Shown: positions 53,765 through 62,895, counted from the stretch's first letter. The stretch is 64,000 bases of DNA from Mucilaginibacter rivuli (GCF_019391655.1 NZ_JAHXPQ010000005.1:62001-126000); one strand, 5' to 3'. Notes: generated by a model not told the origin, from the sequence alone. Numbers and translations are program-made.

Positions 53765-54158
53765 GGATACGGTACAGATCGTCAAGGAACAAGATGTGGT
53801 TTTTCTAAAAAATCGCGTTAAAGAGGTAGCTGTAAGAATAAAAATGGGCCTGGTTAATCAAACCAGGTTAATAACAGCCGCAAGCGAATTAGTGAGGAAT
53901 ATGATGCGATACGGTAACGGTGGTGTTTGCGTTATCGAAGTTGTTTCGAGCGGGCGTGTTAATGGTGTAAGGCTTACTTTCATAGATAAGGGCCCCGGCA
54001 TACCCGATATTGCCGCCGCTATGCGCGATGGTTTTTCTACAGGCAAAAGTTTGGGCCTGGGCCTGCCGGGTACAAAACGCCTGGTAAATGAGTTTGATAT
54101 TAAAAGTAAGGTTGGCGAAGGCACCACCGTAACTATTTTAAAATGGGCCAATGGTTGA
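53745..54158 (+). CDS. rsbT: RsbT-like serine/threonine kinase
   Basis: A 137-residue GHKL-type protein with N box ITAASELVRNMMRYG, G1 FIDKGPGIPD and G2 GKSLGLGLPGTKRL. RsbT phosphorylates RsbS and RsbR on stress, then is free to activate a downstream partner. MTVSLSKDTVQIV at 53745 matches RsbT starts; in-frame ATGs exist from 53706. It overlaps rsbS by 20 bp and the next gene by 8 bp. Confidence 0.9.
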   Translation: MTVSLSKDTVQIVKEQDVVFLKNRVKEVAVRIKMGLVNQTRLITAASELVRNMMRYGNGGVCVIEVVSSGRVNGVRLTFIDKGPGIPDIAAAMRDGFSTGKSLGLGLPGTKRLVNEFDIKSKVGEGTTVTILKWANG

Positions 54159-55161
54159 TGCTACTCATATAAGCTTTGCAGCGAGCGACAGGAGCTATTT
54201 TTCGCTGATAAAAAAAGAAATTCACCGCATAGCCACCGATGCAGGCATGAACCCTACCCGCATTAATGAACTGGATCTTATTGTAGCCGAAATGACATCG
54301 AACCTGTTTAAATACAGCGACGACGGTGAGATACTGATGGGCGTGTTCGCAAACGGCGGCTCGCCTTATGTCGAGCTGATCAGTATTGATAATGGCCCCG
54401 GCATGATGAACCCGGCACGGATGATGCAGGATGGCATTTCAACCAGCAACACACTTGGCCATGGTTTTGGCAGCATGAAAAGGCTGTCGGACACGTTCGA
54501 TCTGTATTCGCAGATTGGTTGGGGTACCATTGTGTTGAGCCGCGTTTACAGCGATCCCGATAAGATAAGGGAAAAAGAAAAGCTTGTAATTAATCCTATT
54601 GTAGTAAGCAAGCCCGGCGAAAAAACCAGCGGCGATGGCTTTGTAGTTAAAAAAACTGACAAGTACATTAAATTAATGATGGCCGACGGCCTTGGCCATG
54701 GCCCCGAAGCTAATAAAGCAGTGAACGAAGCGGCGACAGCGTTCAAAGTATTCCCGGATTATAGCCCTACTGAAACTTTAAGATTTATACACAGTTCAAT
54801 AAAAAAAACACGCGGCGCCGTGATCAATATTGTTGGTTATGACTACGCAACAAAAACCTGGGCTTCCGCCGGGGTTGGTAATATCGCTTTGCGGATAGCA
54901 GGGCCTGTAAGCTTTCGCAACCATATGTCGTACAATGGTATTGTTGGCCATAATATCCCGGGGACTATGAACGATCAGCACTACCCTGCCGACCAGTTTA
55001 ACCAGGTGATGTTTTGTTCCGATGGGATAAAAACCCGTATTGATATGGCAAAATATCCGCAGATGTATAAGCATGATCTGGCTATATTTGCTGCGGCCAT
55101 ATACAAGGATCACGCCCGACGCAATGATGATATGTCGGTAGTAATGGTAAAAGTAAAATGA
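54151..55161 (+). CDS. RsbT-like kinase fused to a PP2C phosphatase (RsbX/SpoIIE type)
   Basis: A 336-residue fusion. Residues 1-135 form a GHKL ATPase (VAEMTSNLFKYSDDGEI, SIDNGPGMMN, GHGFGSMKRLSD). Residues about 150-336 form a PP2C domain with MADGLGHGPEANKA, FCSDGIKTRID and RRNDDMSVVM carrying the Asp metal ligands. In B. subtilis RsbX resets the stressosome by removing phosphate from RsbS/RsbR. Here the phosphatase carries its own kinase-like module. Confidence 0.9.
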   Translation: MVDATHISFAASDRSYFSLIKKEIHRIATDAGMNPTRINELDLIVAEMTSNLFKYSDDGEILMGVFANGGSPYVELISIDNGPGMMNPARMMQDGISTSNTLGHGFGSMKRLSDTFDLYSQIGWGTIVLSRVYSDPDKIREKEKLVINPIVVSKPGEKTSGDGFVVKKTDKYIKLMMADGLGHGPEANKAVNEAATAFKVFPDYSPTETLRFIHSSIKKTRGAVINIVGYDYATKTWASAGVGNIALRIAGPVSFRNHMSYNGIVGHNIPGTMNDQHYPADQFNQVMFCSDGIKTRIDMAKYPQMYKHDLAIFAAAIYKDHARRNDDMSVVMVKVK

Positions 55162-56354
55162 TAAAAGTAGTAGCTATTTCGTTGGAGAATGAGATGGACC
55201 TGGTGTTGGCGCACAAACGGTCGATGAAGGTGGCCGAAAAGCTGGGCCTTACCACATCAACACAAACCACATTTGCCACCGCGGTTTCAGAAATAGCACG
55301 TACTGTTATAGAACATACCGATAACGGTATCCTCGAAATTGGCCTCGAACAAAACAAACAGCGTTATGCCTTGATGGCAACCGTTGTTTATGATCGTGAT
55401 ATCAGGTTTACCAACGATGATGCCGGATTTTACTATGCTCAAAAACTGGTACCCGAGTTTGACTTGTCTGATAACGGCACCGGTAACGTGATCACAATGA
55501 AAATTGGCCTGCCGCGTTCATTGAGGCTCGACCCTGCCAAAATAAGCACCCTGAAACGAGATTTTGAAAGCGAACAGCCTTTAAATGCTTACGATGAGAT
55601 AAAACAGCGTAATGCCACCCTTAGCCGCATCGCAGTTGAAAAGGAAGAAGAACTACGCCAGTCGAAACTGATAGATGATCAAAAAACGGAGTTTATTTCT
55701 ATTGCCAGCCACGAGTTAAAAACCCCGATGACGGTATTAAAGGCCTATACCCAAATGGCCAGGGCAACTAAAGAACCGGTGAGCGATAAGATGCAGGAGT
55801 TATTATCAAAGATAGACCTGCAATCAAACAAACTGATGACCTTGATACACCAGTTGCTTGACATCTCTAAAATAGAAAACGGCAACCTGCAGTACAACAT
55901 GCAACCGGTTATGCTGAATGCCTTTATTCTCGGGCAAATTTCTGTAATGAAGCATATTCTCCCTCATTATGAATTTTTTACCGAACTGACCGATGACGCA
56001 AAAGTAACCATTGATGAAGTGCGCATGGAGCAGGTGTTTTCTAACCTACTAGGTAACGCCGCCAAATATTCCGATAAAAACACCAGCATCACCATCAAAA
56101 CAATTCTAAATGATAATGGAGAGGTAACTGTAAGCATTATCGACCAGGGCCGGGGTATGGATAAAGAAACGATGAGCTCTATTTTTGATAAATTTTATCG
56201 CTCCAAGGATGTAGTGAAAAGCCATTCTGGCTTAGGCATGGGTTTATATATCACCACCAAGATCATCACCGACCATAAAGGCAAGCTATGGGTGGAAAGC
56301 ACCGAAGGCGCAGGCTCTACCTTTCATTTTACCATACCGTGTAAGGTAGTTTAA
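55158..56354 (+). CDS. Histidine kinase with RsbT-like N-terminal domain
   Basis: A 398-residue soluble protein. Residues 1-130 resemble an RsbT/W-type ATPase (TFATAVSEIARTVIEHTDNG aligns with the RsbT N box). A coiled linker follows, then HisKA with phospho-His in FISIASHELKTPMTVL, N box FSNLLGNAAKYSDK, G1 IDQGRGMD and G2 GLGMGLYITTKII. It starts within the stop of the phosphatase gene (ATGA). No response regulator lies adjacent. It is the likely output of the stressosome. Confidence 0.9.
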   Translation: MIKVVAISLENEMDLVLAHKRSMKVAEKLGLTTSTQTTFATAVSEIARTVIEHTDNGILEIGLEQNKQRYALMATVVYDRDIRFTNDDAGFYYAQKLVPEFDLSDNGTGNVITMKIGLPRSLRLDPAKISTLKRDFESEQPLNAYDEIKQRNATLSRIAVEKEEELRQSKLIDDQKTEFISIASHELKTPMTVLKAYTQMARATKEPVSDKMQELLSKIDLQSNKLMTLIHQLLDISKIENGNLQYNMQPVMLNAFILGQISVMKHILPHYEFFTELTDDAKVTIDEVRMEQVFSNLLGNAAKYSDKNTSITIKTILNDNGEVTVSIIDQGRGMDKETMSSIFDKFYRSKDVVKSHSGLGMGLYITTKIITDHKGKLWVESTEGAGSTFHFTIPCKVV

Positions 56355-56412
56355 TACTTCACATCTATCTTCCCTTCAAAATAAAATTTGCAAATACAAA
56401 ATCTTCTTCATT

Positions 56413-56434
56413 ACTTTGAATTACAAAGTACTTT
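56413..56434. promoter_or_regulatory. Operator-like palindrome, copy 1
   Basis: ACTTTGAATTACAAAGTACTTT, 3 bp before the first gene start of the winged-helix operon, contains the palindrome ACTTTG-n5-CAAAGT. It matches copy 2 before creD at 20 of 22 positions. Confidence 0.6.
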
Positions 56435-56437
56435 ATA

Positions 56438-57067
56438 ATGGAAGATAAAGAGATTTACGCCGAGATCAGCTCCATACGCAACCTCATGGAGCGCTCCACA
56501 AAATTTATATCCCTCAGCGGCCTGTCGGGTGTTATGGCGGGTGTGTATGCGCTCATCGGCGCGGCATTCGCTTACAAAATACTATATTTAAATGGCGACG
56601 TAACTACCTATTTTTCCATGGACCGCACTGAAGGTTTTGGAACGATATTATGGCAACTTTCACTAACCGGCCTCATCGTATTGACGCTATCAATTACTAC
56701 CGGCATATTACTTACAGTTAGAAAAGCCCGTAAAAATGGGCTTTCAGTAATTAACCCGAGTAGTAAAGCTTTATTAGTTAGTGGTGGTATTCCGTTAGTA
56801 ACAGGAGGGATATTTGCTATTATCCTTTTAATGCGATTTGATTTCGGTATCATATCTTCCACCTGCTTAATTTTTTATGGTCTTGCGTTAGTTGCTGCGA
56901 GCCAACACACTTTTGGAGATGTAAAATGGCTTGGCATATTCGAAATAATTTTAGGATTATTGGCCCTGACAATCCCCGGCTATGGTTTATACATCTGGGC
57001 CTTCGGTTTTGGTGTTCTCCATATTTTATACGGCACCATTATGCATTTTAAATACGACAGGAAATAA
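56438..57067 (+). CDS. Multipass membrane protein of the CreD operon
   Basis: A 209-residue protein with an N-terminal cytoplasmic helix and about six membrane segments. It overlaps the winged-helix gene by 1 bp. The trio of membrane protein, small winged-helix regulator and CreD is a recurring group in Bacteroidota. No enzymatic motif is seen. Confidence 0.75.
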   Translation: MEDKEIYAEISSIRNLMERSTKFISLSGLSGVMAGVYALIGAAFAYKILYLNGDVTTYFSMDRTEGFGTILWQLSLTGLIVLTLSITTGILLTVRKARKNGLSVINPSSKALLVSGGIPLVTGGIFAIILLMRFDFGIISSTCLIFYGLALVAASQHTFGDVKWLGIFEIILGLLALTIPGYGLYIWAFGFGVLHILYGTIMHFKYDRK

Positions 57068-57360
57068 TGCTTCATAACTTTGATAAAGCCTTCGAAAACC
57101 GCATACGCCTGCAGGTGATGAGCGTTTTGGCCGCTAACGAAAGTTACGACTTTAACTCGCTTAAAGACCTGTTGGACGTTACCGACGGTAACCTGGCCTC
57201 GCACCTCAAAGCGTTGGAGAAGGAGGAATACATCACCGTCATCAAATCGTTTTTGGGCCGAAAGCCTAATACGCGCTACAAGGCATCGGCCGCCGGCATC
57301 GCCGCGTTTAAAAAACACCTGGAAGCACTCGAAAATTTAATTAAACAACAGAAGTTATAA
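57067..57360 (+). CDS. Small winged-helix transcription regulator
   Basis: A 97-residue protein with a MarR/ArsR-like winged helix: FNSLKDLLDVTDGNLASHLK is the recognition region and RYKASAAGIAAFKKHL the C-terminal dimer helix. It lacks a ligand domain. Two near-identical palindromes before the first gene and before creD are its probable sites. Confidence 0.88.
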   Translation: MLHNFDKAFENRIRLQVMSVLAANESYDFNSLKDLLDVTDGNLASHLKALEKEEYITVIKSFLGRKPNTRYKASAAGIAAFKKHLEALENLIKQQKL

Positions 57361-57378
57361 CCTTTTTTTTATCTAATT

Positions 57379-57400
57379 GCTTTGAAATACAAAGTACTTT
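57379..57400. promoter_or_regulatory. Operator-like palindrome, copy 2
   Basis: GCTTTGAAATACAAAGTACTTT, 34 bp before the creD ATG, differs from copy 1 at 2 of 22 positions and keeps the CTTTG-n5-CAAAG core. Confidence 0.6.
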
Positions 57401-57434
57401 TAAATAGACAAATTCATACCAAAAACTCAACACC

Positions 57435-58757
57435 ATGATCGCAGACGAAGAAAATGCCCCAATTTTTGAAAATCCTAAACACACTTGGTACGATTCCATA
57501 CTGGTAAAGCTGGCCATTATTGCCGTATTGATTTTGCTGCTGCTTATCCCCTCCGAGTGGATACAGAGCATGATCGCCGAGCGCGAGAACTCGCAACAGG
57601 AAACGCTGAAATCAATGACGGATGCCTGGTCGGGCAGCCAGTTAGTGCAGGGCCCTGTATTGGTTATCCCCTATAAACCTACAGCAACAACTAACGACTT
57701 TGCCTATATACTGCCCGAAAACCTAAATATAAAAGCCTCGGTTGCTACCGAACTGCACCATAAAGGCATAGCCGATATTACGCAGTACAACTCTAAAGTA
57801 AATGTGCAGGGTACTTTCACCAAAACCGACCTAACCAAATTAGGTATCAATGCCGATCAGTTGATGCTGGATAAGGCCCGCCTGGTTTTCAGCTTTTCGG
57901 ATATGAAAGGATTGAAAAGCAACCCTGCCATTAACGTTAACGGCACAATCATTCCGGCCGAGCCTATTTACGCCGATAACCTAACCATTTTTAAAAAAGG
58001 CCTGCAGGTGGTATTTTCCGCGCCTAAGGAAGCCGGATTTAGCTTCAATTATACACTCGAACTAAAAGGAACCAATGAGCTAAGCTTCCTGCAAATAGGC
58101 AAAACTACAGAAGTTGAAGTAACAGGCGATTGGAAAAGCCCCTATTACACGGGCCATTATTCACCCGATAAAAGCAAGGCAGATGCCGGTGGCTTTACGG
58201 CTAAATGGAAAGTACTGGATTATAACCGCCCCTTCCCGCAACAGTGGAAAGATAACGATACCTTAATCACCAGCAAAACCGCAACAGCGCAGGCAGCCTT
58301 CGGTGTAAAATTCAGCCTGCCGATAGATCAGTATCGCAAAACCATGCGTACCACCAAATACTCATGCCTCATCATCCTGTTAACTTTTGTATCGCTCTTC
58401 CTTACCGAGGTGATCAGGAAACAACGGGTACATGTATTCAACTATATCCTGATCGGTGCCGCCATGATCGTTTATTACACCCTCCTCCTATCCTTTGCCG
58501 AGCATTTGGGATATGATGTGGCTTACCTTATCGCATCGGTCTCTACCATCACACTTATCGCCTGGTTTACATCATCACTAATGGACAACAAAAATGTAGC
58601 GTTTCTTTTTGGTGCGATACTTACCACGTTCTACGGCTTTATTTACACCATTATCCAACTCGAAGAATTGTCGCTGCTGATTGGCAGTATCGCCCTCTTC
58701 GTGGTAGTTGCCTTGCTGATGTACTTTTCAAGAAAGATCAATTGGGAAAAACACTAA
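57435..58757 (+). CDS. creD: Inner membrane protein CreD
   Basis: A 440-residue protein: N-terminal membrane segment (about 22-42), a large periplasmic domain (about 60-300) and five or six C-terminal membrane segments (about 305-435). LGYDVAYLIASVSTITLI and TKYSCLIILLTFVSLF are typical of CreD. In enterobacteria CreD is induced by the CreBC system and protects the envelope. Here control is more likely by the adjacent winged-helix protein. Confidence 0.92.
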   Translation: MIADEENAPIFENPKHTWYDSILVKLAIIAVLILLLLIPSEWIQSMIAERENSQQETLKSMTDAWSGSQLVQGPVLVIPYKPTATTNDFAYILPENLNIKASVATELHHKGIADITQYNSKVNVQGTFTKTDLTKLGINADQLMLDKARLVFSFSDMKGLKSNPAINVNGTIIPAEPIYADNLTIFKKGLQVVFSAPKEAGFSFNYTLELKGTNELSFLQIGKTTEVEVTGDWKSPYYTGHYSPDKSKADAGGFTAKWKVLDYNRPFPQQWKDNDTLITSKTATAQAAFGVKFSLPIDQYRKTMRTTKYSCLIILLTFVSLFLTEVIRKQRVHVFNYILIGAAMIVYYTLLLSFAEHLGYDVAYLIASVSTITLIAWFTSSLMDNKNVAFLFGAILTTFYGFIYTIIQLEELSLLIGSIALFVVVALLMYFSRKINWEKH

Positions 58758-58769
58758 AACCATACCGCC

Positions 58770-59519
58770 ATGCAAACATCAAAAAACTGGATAGCGCATT
58801 TTAACAATAATGCCGAAGTGTTCCGGGTAAACTGGAACCTAAGGCCAACCGTAACGCCGCAAGAGGTGGAGACCATTCTCCCCTCCCTGCAGGCATGGCA
58901 GCTGGGCGAAACGTCCGACGGGGCAAACCTGCTTTCCGCCTCAACCAAATATGCCGGAAAAATTGGCGATGTCGATTATGTAGAAGCCGTAAAGCTCTTC
59001 ATTAAAGAGGAGCAAAAGCATGGCAATAACCTGGGGCGCTACCTGGATGCCATAGGTAAGCCGCGCATACAAAAAGACTGGGGCGATTCGCTTTTCCGCA
59101 AGGTACGCTACTTTAACACCAGTATGGAGATCTGGACGCTGGCCGTTATTGTGGTAGAGAGCACCGCGCAGATATTTTACCAGGCGCTAAAAGACGCTAC
59201 CAATTGCCAATTGCTTAAACAGATCTGTACCGATATTTTGATCGATGAAGCTTACCACATCACTTTTCAAACCGACAGGCTGCAGGTGATATTTGATGGC
59301 AAAACTACAACCGCGAAAAGCTGGCGCAAGTATGCTTACAAATTGTTCTTTTACCTTACGGCGACTACCGTTTGGCTGGCACACAAGCAGTTATTCAGGG
59401 CGGGCGGTAATACCTTTGGCACCTTCACCAAAAAAATGCGGCAGAAATATTACAAAACTATCGACAGGATAACCGCGCCCATCATCATCACCCCACACGA
59501 ACTATACCCAAAACCATGA
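58770..59519 (+). CDS. Ferritin-like (diiron) protein
   Basis: A 249-residue helical protein with spaced metal ligands FIKEEQKHGNNLGRYL (ExxH) and ILIDEAYHITFQTDRL (ExxH), and a further Glu in VVESTAQIFYQ. This is the ligand set of a ferritin-like four-helix diiron site. The reaction is unknown: oxidase, oxygenase or iron storage are all possible. It lies 12 bp after creD, and its stop overlaps the next start. Confidence 0.78.
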   Translation: MQTSKNWIAHFNNNAEVFRVNWNLRPTVTPQEVETILPSLQAWQLGETSDGANLLSASTKYAGKIGDVDYVEAVKLFIKEEQKHGNNLGRYLDAIGKPRIQKDWGDSLFRKVRYFNTSMEIWTLAVIVVESTAQIFYQALKDATNCQLLKQICTDILIDEAYHITFQTDRLQVIFDGKTTTAKSWRKYAYKLFFYLTATTVWLAHKQLFRAGGNTFGTFTKKMRQKYYKTIDRITAPIIITPHELYPKP

Positions 59520-60019
59520 ACACCCAACTCGCACCGGCGCAACAATTTCGCGTTAAGCTATGCATAGCTGCTATCATATTCGGTTTAGCCGTCAGCGGTA
59601 TCACCGCCTTCCCGTTCGAAATTGAGTTGGGCTGGCTTATTCAACATTGCTCCGGTTTGCCGGATATAATGCAGAGCTGGCTAAGCACCATCTACAACGC
59701 CATAAAAACCACCAACCAAACCTACCCCTACCTCAGTTACGGCACCGACTGGCTGGCCTTTGCCCACCTGGTTTTGGCTTTGCTGTTTATTGGTCCGTTA
59801 AAAGATCCCATCAAAAACATTTGGATAATTGAGTTTGGAATGGTGGTGTGTGGCCTGATATTCCCGCTCGCGTTTATCGCGGGCGGTATCAGGCATATAC
59901 CGGTGTTCTGGCGCTTTATCGATTGCTCTTTTGGCGCCATCGGCATCATCCCACTGGCTATCGCTTATCGCATCATAAAAAAATCAACCAATAACATCAA
60001 ACCTTATGTTTCGCTTTAA
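59516..60019 (+). CDS. Membrane protein, four segments, function unknown
   Basis: A 167-residue protein with membrane segments near 15-35, 80-97, 105-128 and 135-155. ATG overlaps the ferritin-like stop (ATGA) and its end overlaps the DUF2809 gene by 14 bp, so it belongs to the operon. No family is recognised with certainty. Confidence 0.72.
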   Translation: MNTQLAPAQQFRVKLCIAAIIFGLAVSGITAFPFEIELGWLIQHCSGLPDIMQSWLSTIYNAIKTTNQTYPYLSYGTDWLAFAHLVLALLFIGPLKDPIKNIWIIEFGMVVCGLIFPLAFIAGGIRHIPVFWRFIDCSFGAIGIIPLAIAYRIIKKSTNNIKPYVSL

Positions 60020-60395
60020 CCTTAAATACTTCATCATCACGGTGGTACTGTTCATCGCCGAGTTTGCCATAGCAGCATACGTGCACGATCGTTTTATCCG
60101 CCCGTATTTTGGCGATTCCCTGGTATCCATATTTGTTTACTGCGCCGTAAAAAGCTTTTTTGATACGCCCGTTGGCAGCACCGCTGTTGGCGTATTATTA
60201 TTCTCTTACATAGTGGAGTTTACTCAATATTTCCATTTGGTGGATGTGATAGGCCTTGGCAATTCGGCAGTGGCCTGCGCAATTATGGGCACACATTTTT
60301 CGTTTACCGATATGTTGATGTATACCCTCGGCATTATCCTGGTGCTTTTTTTGGAGATGTACTTTAATGATGACATGGTAAAAGCCAACATATAA
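60006..60395 (+). CDS. DUF2809 family membrane protein
   Basis: A 129-residue protein with four membrane segments. VYCAVKSFFDTPVGSTA and SYIVEFTQYFHLVDVIGLG match DUF2809. The family function is unknown. It overlaps the previous gene and is 2 bp before the DUF2236 gene. Confidence 0.85.
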   Translation: MFRFNLKYFIITVVLFIAEFAIAAYVHDRFIRPYFGDSLVSIFVYCAVKSFFDTPVGSTAVGVLLFSYIVEFTQYFHLVDVIGLGNSAVACAIMGTHFSFTDMLMYTLGIILVLFLEMYFNDDMVKANI

Positions 60396-60397
60396 TA

Positions 60398-61156
60398 ATG
60401 CAACACTTTGTAAATAAACATTCCATCGTTCGCCAGATATGGGGCAAGGCTGATACCGTTCTGTTCATCTTTGCGGGCTCGGCTGCCGAGTTTGCCTTGA
60501 ACAAAGCTGTAGACTGGCTGTATTTTACCGGCAAGCTCCCCTCCGATCCTTTAGGCCGCCTGTTCTCCACCGTTGAATATGCCCGCAAGATCATCTTCGC
60601 TGATGTGGATGGCGCAAACCGCGCAATAGATCAGATAACAGCCATCCACAAAAACGTTGAGGCCGGTCGCGGCGCCCAAATACCCGATTGGGCTTATCGC
60701 GATGTGCTTTTTATGCTGATAGATTACTCTATCCGTTCTTTCGAAGTGCTGGAGAGGGAACTGACCAATAAAGAGCAGAACGAGGTATTCGATGTATTTT
60801 ACAGGGTAGGTTTACGCATGGGACTTACAGGGTTGCCTGAAAATTATGCCCAATGGCAAAACATGCGGTACAGGCACTTGCAAAACAACCTCATCAACAG
60901 TCATTTTACCAAAGATCTGTATATACAATACCGCAAGCACCTTGGCGGGATAAGGTATCATTTATTAAAACAGGTGCAAAAACACATCGTCCCCAAAAGG
61001 GTAAAAGAGTTATTGGGCTTTGGTAGTTTTGCATACCTGCCACCAATATTGTGGCTATATAAACTAAGCCGCAACATTAAATTAGATCGCATTTTAAAAG
61101 AAACGCTGCTGCCAACAAAATACAAGGCACAGATAAAGCAATTAGATGCTGTTTAA
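60398..61156 (+). CDS. DUF2236 / MpaB-type oxygenase-like protein
   Basis: A 252-residue helical protein. IRSFEVLERELTNKEQNEV and LTGLPENYAQWQ resemble the DUF2236 family (ER-bound oxygenase MpaB and latex-clearing oxygenase Lcp), which bind heme b. Family assignment is moderate. As the last gene of the creD run, with a ferritin-like protein upstream, it hints at an oxidative function. Confidence 0.65.
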   Translation: MQHFVNKHSIVRQIWGKADTVLFIFAGSAAEFALNKAVDWLYFTGKLPSDPLGRLFSTVEYARKIIFADVDGANRAIDQITAIHKNVEAGRGAQIPDWAYRDVLFMLIDYSIRSFEVLERELTNKEQNEVFDVFYRVGLRMGLTGLPENYAQWQNMRYRHLQNNLINSHFTKDLYIQYRKHLGGIRYHLLKQVQKHIVPKRVKELLGFGSFAYLPPILWLYKLSRNIKLDRILKETLLPTKYKAQIKQLDAV

Positions 61157-61209
61157 GCTACATGCAAAACAATTGAACCCGGTATTCCTTTAGTATGAAA
61201 ACATAAACT

Positions 61210-61425
61210 ATGAATAAACCTATCGGGATAGTATTATTAATAATCGGCATTGCCATGCTGATATGGAGTGGCTTTACGTACACCAAAAAAGAAACAGTGA
61301 TTGATGCAGGTCCAATACAGGTATCGGCCGATAAGCAACATACCGTAGTATGGCCCAATTATGCAGGGGGGATATTGATTATAGGCGGAATAGTGCTGCT
61401 GGTAACGGGAAATAAACGTAATTAA
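61210..61425 (+). CDS. DUF3185-like small membrane protein
   Basis: A 71-residue protein with two membrane segments (IGIVLLIIGIAMLIWSGF and GGILIIGGIVLLVTGN) joined by a polar loop, as in DUF3185. Function is unknown. A long hairpin follows directly. Confidence 0.7.
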   Translation: MNKPIGIVLLIIGIAMLIWSGFTYTKKETVIDAGPIQVSADKQHTVVWPNYAGGILIIGGIVLLVTGNKRN

Positions 61426-61458
61426 TTAGCAAGCAACTATTTATGTTGCTTGCTAATT
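61424..61458. terminator. Perfect 14-bp inverted repeat, terminator-like
   Basis: AATTAGCAAGCAAC and GTTGCTTGCTAATT flank a 7-base loop and begin in the stop codon of the DUF3185-like gene. No long T run follows, so efficiency is uncertain. It could serve both converging genes. Confidence 0.65.
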
Positions 61459-61475
61459 AAGCGGCAACTAAAAAC

Positions 61476-61718
61476 TTATTTTTTTGTTGCAGTTGCTGTT
61501 TTAGCCCCCAATGCAGGGCAAATACGCGACATAATTGCTTCGCCGGTAGCTATCAGCACCCCAATGCTTGCTTTAACAAAGGGATTGGTTATAGCGCCCT
61601 GCAATAGTTGCAATCCTTCTTTAACAGTTGGCCAGATCTCGCATAGACGGTTACTGTTTAATGCCGCCTGGTTTAAGCTGATGCTGTCTGCATGGGCTTT
61701 AATGTCTTTAATTTCCAT
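61476..61718 (-). CDS. Small protein with a hydrophobic core segment, function unknown
   Basis: An 80-residue protein: helical N-terminal half, then NPFVKASIGVLIATGEAIM with small residues spaced as in glycine-zipper helices, and a basic end (ATATKK). Two Cys. No family is recognised. Proper ATG start and position between a terminator and a promoter gap support a real gene. Confidence 0.5.
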   Translation of the reverse strand: MEIKDIKAHADSISLNQAALNSNRLCEIWPTVKEGLQLLQGAITNPFVKASIGVLIATGEAIMSRICPALGAKTATATKK

Positions 61719-61921
61719 AATCTTATTTTTTGAGGTTAATAAATATTAACCCAAAACTCAATATTACACAAATCAACATATTTAGTGTATTCACCCTTTT
61801 TTTAAGGGTGTTTTTACGGTATTAATAGGGCTTAAATACCTTTATAAATCATTATTAAATAGTCAGTTTTGGTATAATAAACTATAATAATCATTATATT
61901 CACACTTAAACCCTAAACACA

Positions 61922-62890
61922 ATGAAAAAATTAGTATTTGGACTATTCGGAGTTCTGATGATGATGTCATTTAAACCAAAGGTCGATTTACCCCGTAGCA
62001 CAAAAGAAACAGCAGACTCTATTGTTGCAACATTGAATGGCATTACACTTGCCGATGCTAAAACCAGGGTAAAATATTGCCTTGAAACTTTAGATAAAAG
62101 CCCGCAAAACACCCATATATGGTTCAAAAAAGAGATTGTAATAGCATGGTATAACTTACTTGCGGCTGAACGGGTAAACAACCCTAATGTTGATGGAATC
62201 CGTATCTACCTTGCGCGGACCCCTCCATCAAATTCGGCCCCTATCCACTATAATAATCAAGTAATTGTAGTTTCTACATACTACGATGGCATTTATAAAG
62301 ATGCTCGTGGAGCTAAAACTTTGATACATCGTGATTATTTTAAACATCCTAAGTCTGCTGATTTATTCAATCTTACCAATATTTCAGGAGAAATAGGGCA
62401 CAATAAAAATCCGGATAGCGGTGCACTATTGTATGAAAAGTGTCATTGCGATTTAAATTGCACCGCTACTTCCGATCATGAGATAACCAGAAGCGAAGCT
62501 GAAAAAATGGTTCGACGTTTTCGTCGAATCCCGATTATCAGGCCCGGCCGCATAAACTCAACCGCCGAATGGTTCGATTTTGACATGATCGAGAAATTAG
62601 TGGATGCAATAAAGGCCGATCCGCACTGTGATGGCATACGTATATATTTTGCCAGGAGCACCAGCAATGATTATACTAAAAAGAAGGTGAAATTTGTAAT
62701 TGTCCCTACAACTTTAGTAAACGCAACAGTACATAAAGACCACTTTGACTGCCAAAGCTCAAGTGGAAAAGCCTTTATTAATAGAGTGAAAATGATTAGA
62801 TTATTGACCGGTGACGGTGCTTACGATAATGGCGAATTATGCCCGGATCATTGCGAAGGAATAACTTTACCGGGAGATGAGCAACCCTGA
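61922..62890 (+). CDS. Secreted protein with a duplicated domain, function unknown
   Basis: A 322-residue protein with signal peptide (MKKLVFGLFGVLMMMSF). Two copies of one domain are visible: copy 1 (about 30-175) with WFKKEIVIAWYNLL and VDGIRIYLAR, and copy 2 (about 195-315) with WFDFDMIEKLVDAI and CDGIRIYFAR. HCDCDLNCT-like Cys residues occur between them, and the end has CPDHCEG. No family is recognised. It is 5 bp upstream of the next membrane protein gene, which leads into a sensor kinase. Confidence 0.7.
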   Translation: MKKLVFGLFGVLMMMSFKPKVDLPRSTKETADSIVATLNGITLADAKTRVKYCLETLDKSPQNTHIWFKKEIVIAWYNLLAAERVNNPNVDGIRIYLARTPPSNSAPIHYNNQVIVVSTYYDGIYKDARGAKTLIHRDYFKHPKSADLFNLTNISGEIGHNKNPDSGALLYEKCHCDLNCTATSDHEITRSEAEKMVRRFRRIPIIRPGRINSTAEWFDFDMIEKLVDAIKADPHCDGIRIYFARSTSNDYTKKKVKFVIVPTTLVNATVHKDHFDCQSSSGKAFINRVKMIRLLTGDGAYDNGELCPDHCEGITLPGDEQP

Positions 62891-62895
62891 TTTTT

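Noticed and set aside
61450..61749. A 99-residue plus-strand frame opposite the 80-residue gene
   Set aside because: Starts inside the hairpin following the DUF3185-like gene and shows no family; the minus-strand gene has a better start and protein-like composition.
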